From: Hyphomicrobium sulfonivorans
GTDB lineage: Bacteria; Pseudomonadota; Alphaproteobacteria; Rhizobiales; Hyphomicrobiaceae
Assembly: GCF_013306565.1 (NCBI RefSeq)
Contig: NZ_PZPO01000007.1
Coordinates: forward strand, 54,027 to 118,026
DNA: 64,000 bases
Reading direction: 5' to 3'
Position 1 is the stretch's first letter. The number at the start of each line of letters is the position of its first letter. The position numbers and the translations under genes are program-made. The notes under the pieces were generated by a model. It was not told the DNA's origin. It did no database searches and saw only the letters and a list, made by a program, of their open reading frames with translations. Positions 1 to 8,392 of this stretch are shown in pieces.

Positions 1-87
1 TTCGCCGATCCGGACGGTCATCTATGGGAGGTGGCGCACAATCCGTTCTTCCCGAAAGACGAGCGCGGCGTATTGGCCATCGGGTAG
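1..87 (+). CDS. VOC (glyoxalase/bleomycin-resistance fold) family protein, C-terminal end
   Basis: Only the last 28 codons are present; the gene starts before the window. Frame 1 reads FADPDGHLWEVAHNP and then a short acidic tail to a TAG stop. The motif DPDGHLWEVAHNP is typical of the last strand of vicinal-oxygen-chelate proteins, where the Glu before VAHNP is usually a metal ligand. The specific substrate cannot be told from this fragment. The next gene starts about 80 bases downstream on the same strand. Confidence 0.75.
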   Translation, partial: FADPDGHLWEVAHNPFFPKDERGVLAIG

Positions 88-167
88 CACGTCAATCCAG
101 GGCCGGTGTGCGTGCGGCGCCGACTAATGGCGTCACTGCGGTCACGGATGGATGTTGAGGGTCGGCA

Positions 168-1157
168 TTGAGCAGCAAGAGCAGCAAACCGGCAACTGGC
201 TCCGACCCTGCGCAGGGCAAACGTGGTCCAATAGCGACCGCAGCCGTGCATATCCTGTTTGCGGCGCTGATGTACCTTGCCGTCATGGTCGCGCTTGGCG
301 GCGTAAATTCCATTCGTCACGCGCCCACTGAAAAGTCGATCACGGCCGGTGTCGTTGCGCTGGCGGTTGGCGGCGTATTTGCCTGCGTGATCGGCGCCAT
401 CTGGTATCTGCTGTTTTTCATCGAGCCGCGCAGGCAAGCTTACGCTGCACGTATGGCTGGGCTGCACCCGGGTGAACCGTGGATGCAGAATGAGATGTGG
501 GCCAAGCGCACGGTTACGGACCGCGCCAACTTCGGGCTGACAATCTTCTTATGGCTCTGGTCGCTTGGATGGTGCGCCGGACTGTGGCTGATCTGGAATG
601 CGAACGGTCACCGGATACTGGCATCGGCACGCGATAGCTGGATCGAGACGCTCATTGCGCCACTGTTTCCGGTTTTAGGATTGCTGGGCATTCTCGCGGC
701 CATCGGCGCTACGCGGATCTGGTTTCGCTATGGCCCGTCCACGCTGCGCATCGATACGCTGCCCGGATACATGGGTGAAACCTTTCGCGGTGTTGTTAGC
801 GTACGCATGCCCGAGCCGGTGTCGCTGGAGATTGAACTGGCCTGTGAGCGCTTGAGCTATAGCAAGTCAATCGATGGCAAAGGGCTCAGCCGCAAGATCT
901 GGAAAACCACAACGGTGTGGTCACACACCGCCAGAATTGAAGCGGGCGACCTGATGCTAGCTCGCAAAGGTGTGGTCAGCATCCCGATAGCGGTGCGGTT
1001 GCCGCGGGGATATACGCCGAGCGGACTTGGCGCTGACGGAACAGGTGTGCAGTGGGTACTTTATGTGCGCGATGTTCGTCGCGCGGACGTTGACGGCAGT
1101 CGGCGTTATACGGCGCAGTTTCCCATTCCGGTGTTCGATCGCAAACGCAACCGTTGA
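168..1157 (+). CDS. Conserved membrane protein of unknown function
   Basis: The product has 329 residues. I see hydrophobic segments near residues 23-45, 60-85, 120-145 and 160-185, so about four membrane spans, followed by a soluble C-terminal domain of about 140 residues rich in beta-strand-like sequence. The start is a TTG, chosen because a GAGG sits about 7 bases upstream and the protein sequence is coherent from there. I do not recognise the family firmly; the layout of spans plus a beta-rich tail resembles DUF3592-type proteins, but that is only a resemblance. It is convergent with nhaA, with about 65 bases between them. Confidence 0.75.
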   Translation: MSSKSSKPATGSDPAQGKRGPIATAAVHILFAALMYLAVMVALGGVNSIRHAPTEKSITAGVVALAVGGVFACVIGAIWYLLFFIEPRRQAYAARMAGLHPGEPWMQNEMWAKRTVTDRANFGLTIFLWLWSLGWCAGLWLIWNANGHRILASARDSWIETLIAPLFPVLGLLGILAAIGATRIWFRYGPSTLRIDTLPGYMGETFRGVVSVRMPEPVSLEIELACERLSYSKSIDGKGLSRKIWKTTTVWSHTARIEAGDLMLARKGVVSIPIAVRLPRGYTPSGLGADGTGVQWVLYVRDVRRADVDGSRRYTAQFPIPVFDRKRNR

Positions 1158-1222
1158 CCGCCCCAGGTCTGCATGGACACTTCGCTTGTCCGAAGGCCAC
1201 ATTGACCGGGTGCCGTGCGCGC

Positions 1223-3097
1223 TCAGGCAGCGGAGGCAGAAGACACAGCCGCGTTTTCGTCGTCGATGCGTTCGGCCTGATCAGCAACCACTGGTGCTCT
1301 CGCGCCCCACAGCAGCGCAACGCCAATAACGGCGGAGGCTATCGACGCGACGAACACGGCGATCTTGGCCGCAGCAAAATCTGATGCCTGCGGGAAAGAC
1401 TGCCCGGCGATGAACAGCGACATGGTGAAACCGATACCAGCCATTGCGCCCGCTCCAGCAAGTTGGCGCCAAGAATAGGCGGCAGGCTTGATGGCGAGTT
1501 TGCATGCCACCGCCAGTAACGATGCCAGCAATAGGCCAAACGGTTTGCCGATCACAAGACCGACGATGATGGCGAGCATCAGCGGCTCGTGATTTTCGAT
1601 CACGCCAAGCGATAGCGGCACACCGGCATTCGCCAACGCGAATAGCGGCAGGATGATGTAGCTCGACTCAGCACCGGCATGGCGCAGCAGGCGATCGGCC
1701 GGCGACTGGATGCGATCGTAAATGGCGTCGATTGCGCGTATCGCCGGCAGCGAGGGACCATGGTGCAGCACCTCGCTGCCGTGGCGCGCTTCTTCCGCGA
1801 CGATGCTTGAGAACTGCGCCGTGAGTGCGTTGAGATTGGCGGGTGGCCGCGTGGGAATGAACAGCGCCAGCAGCACACCGGCCAGGGTGGCGTGCAGGCC
1901 GCCGGCATGCACGAACGCCCACAACACGATGCCAAGCAGCAGGTAAGGCGCGAGACGATAAACGCGCGAGTAGCTGAGGGCAGCCAGTGCAATCAGTACG
2001 CCAACGGCGCCGAGCAGATACATCCATTGAATGGCGCTGGAGTAGAATATGGCCACAACGATGATGGCACCGATGTCGTCGACGATAGCGGCCGCAGTGA
2101 GAAAGATACGCAGCTCCACCGGCACGCGCGATCCCATCATGACGATCAGCGCGATGGCAAAGGCCGTGTCCGTCGCCATCGGAATGCCCCAGCCGTGCGC
2201 CCATGGACCTGTCGGCAGCACCAGCATGTAGAGCAATGCGGGCACGGCCATACCGCCAATCGCAGCAGCAATCGGCAGCGCGGCCGCCTTCACGTCAGAA
2301 AGTTGGCCAACGGTGAACTCGCGTTTTATTTCCAGCCCGACAACAAGGAAGAATACAGTCAGAAGGCCGTCGTTGACCCAGTGCCGCAACGACATGTCGA
2401 AGCTCAGCGGTCCAAGCGTAAAGCCCAGATGCTGGTGCCAGAATGCTTCGAAGCTCGTCGCCCAGACCGAATTGGTGAGCACGATGGCAAGCACGGTCGC
2501 GAGCAGCAGCAGAATGCCGGCCGATGGCCCCCAGCTTGCAAAATCGACTGCAGCAGAGCGTACGCGGTGACCGAGCGTGCCGCGCATTGCATCGGAGAAC
2601 GAGCTTTCATCCCACGCGCCATCATAGCGGCGCCGGTTGATGAAGAACGTCGGTGTGATGAGCACGCCGCTGGCTGCGGCGCTGCGCTCGTCGGCTTCAA
2701 CGCGGGCGCGGGCAGGATCCAGCGTTTCGGGTTCAGAGACGTCGACGCCCAGATCCTGCGCAACGGCGATGATGTCCTGCTCGGTCAACACATCCGACCG
2801 GGTCATCAACGTAACGTGCGCCCGCCAGAAACTGTCATCGTCGGGCGCCATTTCCACCAGTTCGGCGGCGCGACGGGCCAAGTCGTTGTTGCGCAGCGGT
2901 CGGTGGCGAAACACATAGCGCAGACGCTGTCCGAATTCGTCGCGCGCTTCCGCAACACGCTCGTTGGCGGCGCGGCACGAAGGGCAGGCATAGCTGCCGT
3001 ATTCCACCAGCGTGATAGGGGCGTTGTCGGGTCCAAGTGTGTGGTCGTCCGGGCCTACTGCCCGGTCCAGCCGGTTGCGTTGGACTGTCTGGCTCAC
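1223..3097 (-). CDS. nhaA: Na+/H+ antiporter NhaA with N-terminal DsbA-like thioredoxin domain
   Basis: This is a 624-residue fusion. Residues 1 to about 180 form a DsbA/thioredoxin-like domain with a CPSC motif (Cys38, Cys41) and a cis-Pro candidate at ITPTFF (Pro149). Residues from about 190 on are NhaA: Asp310 in ATDTAFA and the Asp340-Asp341 pair in VDDIGAI match the sodium-binding aspartates of E. coli NhaA (D133, D163, D164), and Lys518 in GKPFG matches K300. NhaA expels sodium in exchange for protons across the inner membrane. There is no export signal before the thioredoxin domain, so it should lie in the cytoplasm unless the topology is unusual. Such fusions are known in Actinobacteria and some Proteobacteria. 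The role of the thioredoxin part is unknown. Confidence 0.93.
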   Translation of the reverse strand: MSQTVQRNRLDRAVGPDDHTLGPDNAPITLVEYGSYACPSCRAANERVAEARDEFGQRLRYVFRHRPLRNNDLARRAAELVEMAPDDDSFWRAHVTLMTRSDVLTEQDIIAVAQDLGVDVSEPETLDPARARVEADERSAAASGVLITPTFFINRRRYDGAWDESSFSDAMRGTLGHRVRSAAVDFASWGPSAGILLLLATVLAIVLTNSVWATSFEAFWHQHLGFTLGPLSFDMSLRHWVNDGLLTVFFLVVGLEIKREFTVGQLSDVKAAALPIAAAIGGMAVPALLYMLVLPTGPWAHGWGIPMATDTAFAIALIVMMGSRVPVELRIFLTAAAIVDDIGAIIVVAIFYSSAIQWMYLLGAVGVLIALAALSYSRVYRLAPYLLLGIVLWAFVHAGGLHATLAGVLLALFIPTRPPANLNALTAQFSSIVAEEARHGSEVLHHGPSLPAIRAIDAIYDRIQSPADRLLRHAGAESSYIILPLFALANAGVPLSLGVIENHEPLMLAIIVGLVIGKPFGLLLASLLAVACKLAIKPAAYSWRQLAGAGAMAGIGFTMSLFIAGQSFPQASDFAAAKIAVFVASIASAVIGVALLWGARAPVVADQAERIDDENAAVSSASAA

Positions 3098-3216
3098 GCG
3101 GCCCCCTGGGATGCTGCTATAATGGTCGTGGTCGAGTGACTGCTTTTTTATATCCGGGATAGCGAGGCGTCACTCTCTCTCATGGGGATGCGTCACACGG
3201 ACATTCACCACCATGA

Positions 3217-3696
3217 TTAACGGCTGGCACCCATTGCGCGACGGACAGCAAGTTCAAGCGCTTCCAGAAAGCGCGAGCGGTCCTGGCGGGTGAAGGATGC
3301 GTTATAACCCTTGCTTTCGCCAGTTTCGCGCAAATGAGCAGACAGCTCGCGCATTGCGAGCGCCATGCCGATACTGGATTCGGTAAATGGCTTGCCGGTG
3401 GGGCCGATCGCCTGAGCGCCCTTCTTGAGGCAGCGGGCTGCGAGCGGGATGTCGGCAGTCACTGCAACATCGTTGGGGCCGATATGCTCTGCGATCCAGT
3501 CATCAGCAATGTCAGGGCCTTCCGGCACAATCACGCGCTTGATCAGAGGGCCTTCGGGCAGGCGCATCCAGGCATTGGAAACGAAATGCACCGGCAATCC
3601 GTGGCGTTCGGCAACGCGCACGGCTTCGTCCTTCACCGGGCACGCGTCGGCGTCGATGAAGATGGCGGGGGATGAAGATGGCGCGGCTGTCGTCAC
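3217..3696 (-). CDS. YaiI/YqxD family protein (DUF188)
   Basis: The product has about 159 residues from a GTG start at 3696. The open frame extends further upstream, but that extension is Arg/Cys-rich and unlike the family. The opening AIFIDADACPVKDEA is the family hallmark; its acidic residues lie in a PIN/NYN-like nuclease fold. VTADIPLAARCLKKGA and MRELSAHLRETGE follow as expected. The family's biological role is not established; a nuclease function is an inference from the fold. The next upstream minus-strand gene starts 578 bases away and its end lies 41 bases from this start, so the two may share a transcript. Confidence 0.88.
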   Translation of the reverse strand: MTTAAPSSSPAIFIDADACPVKDEAVRVAERHGLPVHFVSNAWMRLPEGPLIKRVIVPEGPDIADDWIAEHIGPNDVAVTADIPLAARCLKKGAQAIGPTGKPFTESSIGMALAMRELSAHLRETGESKGYNASFTRQDRSRFLEALELAVRRAMGASR

Positions 3697-3737
3697 CCGA
3701 TGTTTGTAGCGGCCGGCGCACGCAATGCAAAGCGGCG

Positions 3738-4274
3738 TTACATCGGCTCGGCAAGCAAGGCCTCGATTGTAACGGCGTCCGCTACGCGATCGTGCATGCC
3801 GGCGCCCGGCGTTGCTGTGTCGGCATCCATCACCGGACCGGGCGTGACAATGGCCACCAGCCGATCCCACAATGCATTCGGCATCGACGGCCGGTCGCGC
3901 GCCGCTGACAGCAGGTAACGGAACTTGGCGTGCATGCGGGCGGCTTCCTCAAGTGGCGCGATCACGCGCACGCCATGCATTTTCAGCAGTGGCTCCAGCG
4001 CGCTGACGGTCAGCAACTCGACGTGCGCCACGGTGCGGCACTCGTTGATGGCGACCAACAGGAAAGCGACTCCGGCATCGGGCGCGTATTGCACCATCTC
4101 GGTGATACAGGAATAGGCGCGAATGCGACCCTGACCGCTCGATTCATCGGGGTTGTCTGTCGTGTCCAGCAGCAGGCGAGCCAGGCGTCGAAAATCCGTG
4201 GCGCCGTCCGGTGTCGTACACAGCGGCGCAGCCTGTGAAAATTGGCACTCCAAGCAACTCCACGTGCGATCCAT
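3738..4274 (-). CDS. Conserved hypothetical protein
   Basis: The product has about 178 residues from an ATG at 4274, with a GGAAAG ribosome-binding site a few bases upstream; an in-frame ATG at 4349 has no such support. Near the N-terminus there is a CLEC pair (WSCLECQ) and a Cys at PLCTTPDG, which could bind a metal. The rest is alpha-helical-looking, and the C-terminal part ends DAVTIEALLAEPM. I do not recognise a family. Its stop lies 41 bases from the YaiI-type gene on the same strand, so the pair may be an operon. Confidence 0.7.
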   Translation of the reverse strand: MDRTWSCLECQFSQAAPLCTTPDGATDFRRLARLLLDTTDNPDESSGQGRIRAYSCITEMVQYAPDAGVAFLLVAINECRTVAHVELLTVSALEPLLKMHGVRVIAPLEEAARMHAKFRYLLSAARDRPSMPNALWDRLVAIVTPGPVMDADTATPGAGMHDRVADAVTIEALLAEPM

Positions 4275-4504
4275 GGGATGCTTTCCGGCGATGCTTCCGG
4301 TCGGACAAAACCTCTGCGCAAAGCGACATAGCGGTGCGTGATGCGGCAAACTACAGCATGCATTGTGCGAAAGAAACCTTCGGTTGCAAGACCGAAGGGG
4401 CAGCGAATTAAAACGCAGACGGGATAGCGCGCACGGCGGATGGCAGCCGCAGGCACTGCAACGGCAGCGCCACTACGTGCGATGCAACTGCCGTGAGCGA
4501 CGGG

Positions 4505-5392
4505 TTAATGGTTCGCGGTTTTACGCTGGCGTGCACGTTTGCGCGGAGTCGGCGAAGCAGGCTCGACAGCGGCGACAGCCTCAAGCTTCGACTTCGGCAC
4601 GATATGCACGACCTTATACCCGCGCTTTTTCAGCTCCGCGAGCAGGGTCGGCATCGCTGCCGCCGTGCGAGCCTGGATGTCGTGGAACAGGATGATGCCC
4701 TTGCCCTTGCGGTCGAGGCCGGTCAGCACGTTGCGGATCACCATCTCGGGCGAGCGAACGCGCCAGTCCCATGAATCGACGTCAATACCGAACACGGCGA
4801 TATTGCGCTTGGCCAGATAATCCCGCACGCGCTTTGGATCGCTGAGATATGGGAAGCGGAAGAACGGCGCGACGCCATCGGGCAGCACTTCGTCCGCAAT
4901 ATTGAAGGTACTTTCGATCTGCTGCTCGGCGCTGCCCAGAGATGTGGCGCCAAGGTTGCGGTGGGAATAGGTGTGCGTGCCAACCGTATGCCCTTCAGCC
5001 TGCACCTGCTTGGCGATCTCGGGGAAGTTCTTCAGCATCCGGCCGACATAAAAGAATGTGGCCTTGGTGCATTCAGCGGCTAGCGCGTCGAGAATTTCGC
5101 GGGTGTGGACCGGGTGCGGTCCGTCGTCGAAGGTCAGAACGACTTCCTTGTCCTGCAACAGCGGTGTCGGGCGATACTGCTCGCCATATTCGCCGCCGCC
5201 AGCAGTATCGACCTCTGCAACACGGGTGACGCCGAGCCCGTCGCTGCAATTGATCGATTGGTCGGTGACAGCGTTATCGGTCGCTGTGGCGATCACTTCT
5301 TCCGATGCGGCGGCGATCCGCGCTGCTTCGGTTTCTGCGCGGGCAACAAGCGCCGGCAGCATCAGCGCGGCAACCAGAAGCAGCTTCTTCAT
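4505..5392 (-). CDS. Exported polysaccharide deacetylase
   Basis: The product has 295 residues. It starts MKKLLLVAALMLPALVARAE, a signal peptide with an AXA-type cleavage site near residue 20, with GGGGAG upstream of the ATG. The NodB-homology domain runs from about residue 82 to 250. TFDDGP holds the catalytic Asp and metal Asp (Asp89, Asp90), HTYSH gives the two metal histidines (His140, His144), FRFPY is motif 3 (Arg179), DVDSWDW is motif 4, and ILFHD is motif 5. It should remove acetyl groups from a beta-1,4-linked GlcNAc polymer such as peptidoglycan in the periplasm. The tail is Pro/Lys/Arg-rich. The open frame continues far upstream of this ATG but that part is not protein-like. Confidence 0.9.
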   Translation of the reverse strand: MKKLLLVAALMLPALVARAETEAARIAAASEEVIATATDNAVTDQSINCSDGLGVTRVAEVDTAGGGEYGEQYRPTPLLQDKEVVLTFDDGPHPVHTREILDALAAECTKATFFYVGRMLKNFPEIAKQVQAEGHTVGTHTYSHRNLGATSLGSAEQQIESTFNIADEVLPDGVAPFFRFPYLSDPKRVRDYLAKRNIAVFGIDVDSWDWRVRSPEMVIRNVLTGLDRKGKGIILFHDIQARTAAAMPTLLAELKKRGYKVVHIVPKSKLEAVAAVEPASPTPRKRARQRKTANH

Positions 5393-6067
5393 TTCCGTTC
5401 TCCCCAACCAGTTGCCCCACGCGAAACAGGCTTGGTCGCTCCGACCACGGCGGCGGAGCATTGCATCGATGCGTTTAACCCGGCGTAAAGGATAGTGCGC
5501 TTCGGCCTGAATGGCATACCGTTTCCGGCTTCGATAGCCGCCTGCAGCGCAATCGTGCCCGGCCTGTGCTGCATCGGTGACGCCCGCGATCCGGCGCCTC
5601 ACCGTGAAAACGCGTTCCAGACCGAGCTGAGAGAAGCAAAGAGAGGCACCGGGGGGCGTGGCAACCTCTCTTTGCGCCCGGCGGTGGCTGGCCGGGGATG
5701 TCGCGCAGGACGCCGCTGCAGGCTTCGGCGGATCCGCACACGACAAGCTCTCATGCGTATCGAGCCGAAGATCGTGTGGCTGTCTGCGCTCCTGCATTGA
5801 CGCATTGAAACATGAAACCGGGGTTTGATCCGGGTCGAGAATATCGAGCGTTATTTCAGCAATATCGCGGGCATTGCCTGGCTTTACCGCCGGGTAGGTT
5901 GAATGGATCAACGTATCACCGCAGGGTTCTAATGCCTGCCGAGTGATAAGCGTGCCGCCGCTTTTCCCGGTCTTTACGTCGACCGCGGTTGGCGATGCCA
6001 GGTCTGAGCTTGTCTGCCGATCGGCCATAGGGCTAAGTCGGGCGTTCACCTTTGGAGCCCGCGCAGC
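5393..6067. other. Intergenic stretch without a convincing gene
   Basis: Between the divergently oriented deacetylase and the DUF486 gene there are 675 bases. Several frames are open here because of high GC, but none has a ribosome-binding site, a coherent protein sequence or a family motif. I see no tRNA, riboswitch or strong hairpin. The stretch presumably holds the promoters of both flanking genes. Confidence 0.5.
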
Positions 6068-6430
6068 ATGCCACTCCCATCCTTTTCCATGCCCTACATC
6101 CTGCCAATCGTACTTCTGGTTTTCTCCAACGTCTTCATGACGTTCGCCTGGTATGGCCACCTTCGGTTCAAGGAGCAGCCAATCCTGCTGGTCATTCTTG
6201 TGTCGTGGATGATCGCGTTCTTTGAGTACTGTCTGGTCATCCCGGCGAACCGCTACGGCAGCGATGTCTATTCCGCCGCTCAGCTCAAGACGATCCAGGA
6301 AGTGATTACCCTGATCGTCTTTGCAGTGTTCTCGGTGCTCTATCTCAAGCAACCGTTTGGCGTGCATCAGATCATTGGGTTCGGGTTTATAGCGGTTGGT
6401 GCATTCTTTATCTTCTCTGGGCGCCCCTGA
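6068..6430 (+). CDS. DUF486 family small membrane protein
   Basis: The product has 120 residues and is almost wholly hydrophobic, with about four membrane spans. The sequence FSNVFMTFAWYGHL near the start and FAVFSVLYLKQPFGVHQIIGFG in the second half are typical of DUF486, a family related to the drug/metabolite transporter fold. No transported substrate is established for the family. An in-frame ATG at codon 8 (SMPYIL) is an equally possible start. The next gene begins 50 bases downstream on the same strand. Confidence 0.88.
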   Translation: MPLPSFSMPYILPIVLLVFSNVFMTFAWYGHLRFKEQPILLVILVSWMIAFFEYCLVIPANRYGSDVYSAAQLKTIQEVITLIVFAVFSVLYLKQPFGVHQIIGFGFIAVGAFFIFSGRP

Positions 6431-6480
6431 AGCAGTTAAGGTCGCACGGAAACAAAGACCGCTCCGCGGCGCGAGGGGAA

Positions 6481-7197
6481 ATGGCTGAGACACGCATTGC
6501 AATGGTCACGGGTGCCAACCGTGGGATCGGGCTGGAAATCGTAAAGCAGCTGTCGCGCGGCGGTATGCTGGCGGTGCTCTGTTCGCGCGACGTTGAAAAG
6601 GGCAGGCAGGCGGCGTCGAAGCTGGCATCGGAAGGGCTTGAGCCGCCGGTGGTTGCCCTGGACGTGACCGATGATGCCAGCGTCGCGAACGCTGTGGCCG
6701 ACGTGATGAACCTTTTCGGGCGCATCGATGTGCTGGTGAACAATGCTGCGATCCAGCGGGAAGGGATGACGGCTGAGCAGGCGAGCGTTCTCGATGTTGC
6801 GCCGGAACTCGCGCTGGAAGTGTTCAATGCCAACACGCTGGGGCCGTTGCGCCTGACCAAAGCCGTGGTGCCGATCATGCGCCAGGGTGGCTATGGCCGG
6901 ATCGTCAATATTTCCTCCGGCGCGGGCCAGCTCGCTGAAATGGCGGCCGGGTTTCCGTCCTATCGGATGTCGAAGGCGGCGCTGAACGCGCTGACGAAAG
7001 TGACGGCTGCGGAGCTGGGGCCATCGCCGATCAAGGTCAATGCCATGTGCCCGGGCTGGGTGCGTACCGATATGGGCGGACCGGACGCGACACGCTCGGT
7101 GGAGCAGGGCGCGGAAACGGCGATCTGGCTGGCCACGCTGCCCGATACCGGACCGACCGGCGGTTTCTTCCGCGATAAGACGCCGATACCCTGGTAA
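6481..7197 (+). CDS. Short-chain dehydrogenase/reductase (SDR) family oxidoreductase
   Basis: The product has 238 residues, the usual length for a classical SDR. TGANRGIG (residues 10-17) is the Rossmann dinucleotide-binding motif, NNAA (87-90) stabilises the fold, and Ser145/146, Tyr161 and Lys165 form the catalytic YxxxK set. VDVLVNNA-type and PGWVRTDMGG segments are typical of carbonyl-reductase-like SDRs. It reduces or oxidises a carbonyl/alcohol with NAD(P)H; the substrate cannot be read from the sequence. The Arg at position 14 in TGANRGIG is common in NADPH-preferring members. A purine-rich GAGGGGAA leads into the ATG. Confidence 0.92.
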   Translation: MAETRIAMVTGANRGIGLEIVKQLSRGGMLAVLCSRDVEKGRQAASKLASEGLEPPVVALDVTDDASVANAVADVMNLFGRIDVLVNNAAIQREGMTAEQASVLDVAPELALEVFNANTLGPLRLTKAVVPIMRQGGYGRIVNISSGAGQLAEMAAGFPSYRMSKAALNALTKVTAAELGPSPIKVNAMCPGWVRTDMGGPDATRSVEQGAETAIWLATLPDTGPTGGFFRDKTPIPW

Positions 7198-7262
7198 ATT
7201 TCAAGGTGATCAGCGTTGGTGTGGGGCACAGATCGAGCGCTGGGGGGCGGCAGCCGCTTTGC

Positions 7263-7442
7263 TTACACGCCGCGAACTAGGTTGCCGATCATCAGCATGA
7301 TGTAGGCGCTGATCGCGAGCCAGAACTCCTGATGCGGCAGGTAACGCGGCACGCCGATAAAGCCCAGTTTCGTCACCAGAGCCAGCAGGGCGAGGGTGAG
7401 CGAAATAAGGAAGATGGTGATGGTTGGCGGATTGAGGCGCAT
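7263..7442 (-). CDS. Small two-span membrane protein (59 residues)
   Basis: This short gene is on the minus strand. From the ATG at 7442 the frame reads MRLNPPTITIFLISLTLALL and on through a central GFIGVPRYLP turn to a second hydrophobic stretch, ending LVRGV. Two membrane spans are evident (about residues 8-26 and 38-55). GGGGAGG lies about 9 bases before the ATG, a strong ribosome-binding site. The family is not known to me by name, but hydrophobic hairpin proteins of this type are common in Hyphomicrobiales. It is convergent with the SDR gene. Confidence 0.72.
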   Translation of the reverse strand: MRLNPPTITIFLISLTLALLALVTKLGFIGVPRYLPHQEFWLAISAYIMLMIGNLVRGV

Positions 7443-7710
7443 GGGTCTGGTGTCCTCCCCTTGGATCGCGATTTGCGCGGTTTAGCCCACGCTATAAACT
7501 CCGGTCATGGCACGGATTTGATCGGCCGGAACCCTAAATCGGTCGAATATGCTTTGAAGCCGGAGTTTCTTGCGACCGGAAGGCAGGCTGATTGAAGCCG
7601 GGCCCCGGCACGGGCGGCCGGCTCCCGGGACGGATTCGCCGGTGCGAGAGAACAATCACCGTCGGCTGGCTCCGCGAAGGGGAGGCGCCGGTGCGAACTG
7701 CGGTCAGCAA
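7443..7710. other. Intergenic stretch, no gene seen
   Basis: About 270 bases lie between the small membrane gene and the terminator of the sortase-like gene. Open frames here have no ribosome-binding site or recognisable product. Nothing else was seen. Confidence 0.4.
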
Positions 7711-7740
7711 AACAAAACGCCGGCTCTAGGCCGGCGTAAA
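7711..7740 (-). terminator. Rho-independent terminator of the sortase-like gene
   Basis: ACGCCGGC (7717-7724) and GCCGGCGT (7730-7737) form a perfect 8-bp stem with a 5-base loop. On the minus strand the stem is followed by TTTTGTTTTG, a typical U-rich tail. It lies about 35 bases beyond the stop of the minus-strand gene at 7776. Confidence 0.8.
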
Positions 7741-7775
7741 ATGGGCTGCAATTGGCGGGGGTTGACCCCTGCCGA

Positions 7776-8270
7776 TCAAAGCGTGCGAACGGTTTTGGCC
7801 GTTGAAGACACGTCCGGCATCTCCTGGCCTGCCTCGATCACGAAGCGGACGGGGAGCGCACGGGGGTTGCTTTCATCCCGGCAAGTCACCAGTAGAAGCG
7901 GCATGGGGCGGCCAGCCGAAGAAACAGGCACCACGTTGTTGTCTATGACGCGGTCGACGTTCACGACGTTCAGCACGCGGTCGCGCCCGTTGGCCGAGAT
8001 GGTGATGCGATCGCCAATCGATACCGGCTTGGCATCGAGAGCGCTGACATGCGCAACATTCGACAGCCAAAAGTCTTCCGTGCCCGCCACTACCGGGCTG
8101 ACCCGTGCGGCAGAAGCCGTTTGCACATCCATATCCGCGATGGCGTTCTGGAAGCCACGGGCCACCACGCCTTCACCATTGCCTATCGACACCGCCGCGG
8201 CACCAAGGCCGGTGGCGGCGGAAGCCAAAACCGCGATCGGAAGCGCCTTTCGGATTGCGCCAGTGCCCAT
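7776..8270 (-). CDS. Sortase-like protein with missing catalytic histidine
   Basis: The product has 164 residues with an N-terminal hydrophobic segment (about 9-30) that could anchor or export it. The C-terminal 100 residues line up by eye with the sortase domain: VSIGDRITI matches the strand before the beta-hairpin, PLLLVTC ends in the catalytic Cys position (Cys130), and LPVRFVIEA supplies the Arg (Arg142). The segment that normally reads AGHRDT reads AGTEDF, so the catalytic His appears to be Thr64. A His at position 74 (NVAH) is out of place. Sortases are uncommon in Gram-negative bacteria. It may be inactive or use another residue. The neighbour upstream on the same strand is a membrane protein. 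A terminator follows. The assignment rests on motif order and not on a search. Confidence 0.6.
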   Translation of the reverse strand: MGTGAIRKALPIAVLASAATGLGAAAVSIGNGEGVVARGFQNAIADMDVQTASAARVSPVVAGTEDFWLSNVAHVSALDAKPVSIGDRITISANGRDRVLNVVNVDRVIDNNVVPVSSAGRPMPLLLVTCRDESNPRALPVRFVIEAGQEMPDVSSTAKTVRTL

Positions 8271-8392
8271 GGTCAGCTCCGCTGTTCCGTGTTCAGCTTT
8301 ATCTGCATTTCGCGCCTAACTCGGGTACGAGGCCGAAGCAGACAGATTAGCCTCTCCTGCCCCGTGCGCAAGATTAGTAGACCAACCCACCA

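Noticed and set aside
1892..3139. 415-codon plus-strand frame
   Set aside because: It is antisense to nhaA, rich in Arg/His/Gln as shadow frames are in GC-rich DNA, and has no motif.
5393..6502. Long minus-strand frame extending upstream of the deacetylase start
   Set aside because: The signal peptide and ribosome-binding site fix the start at 5392. The extension overlaps the DUF486 gene and has no protein-like sequence.
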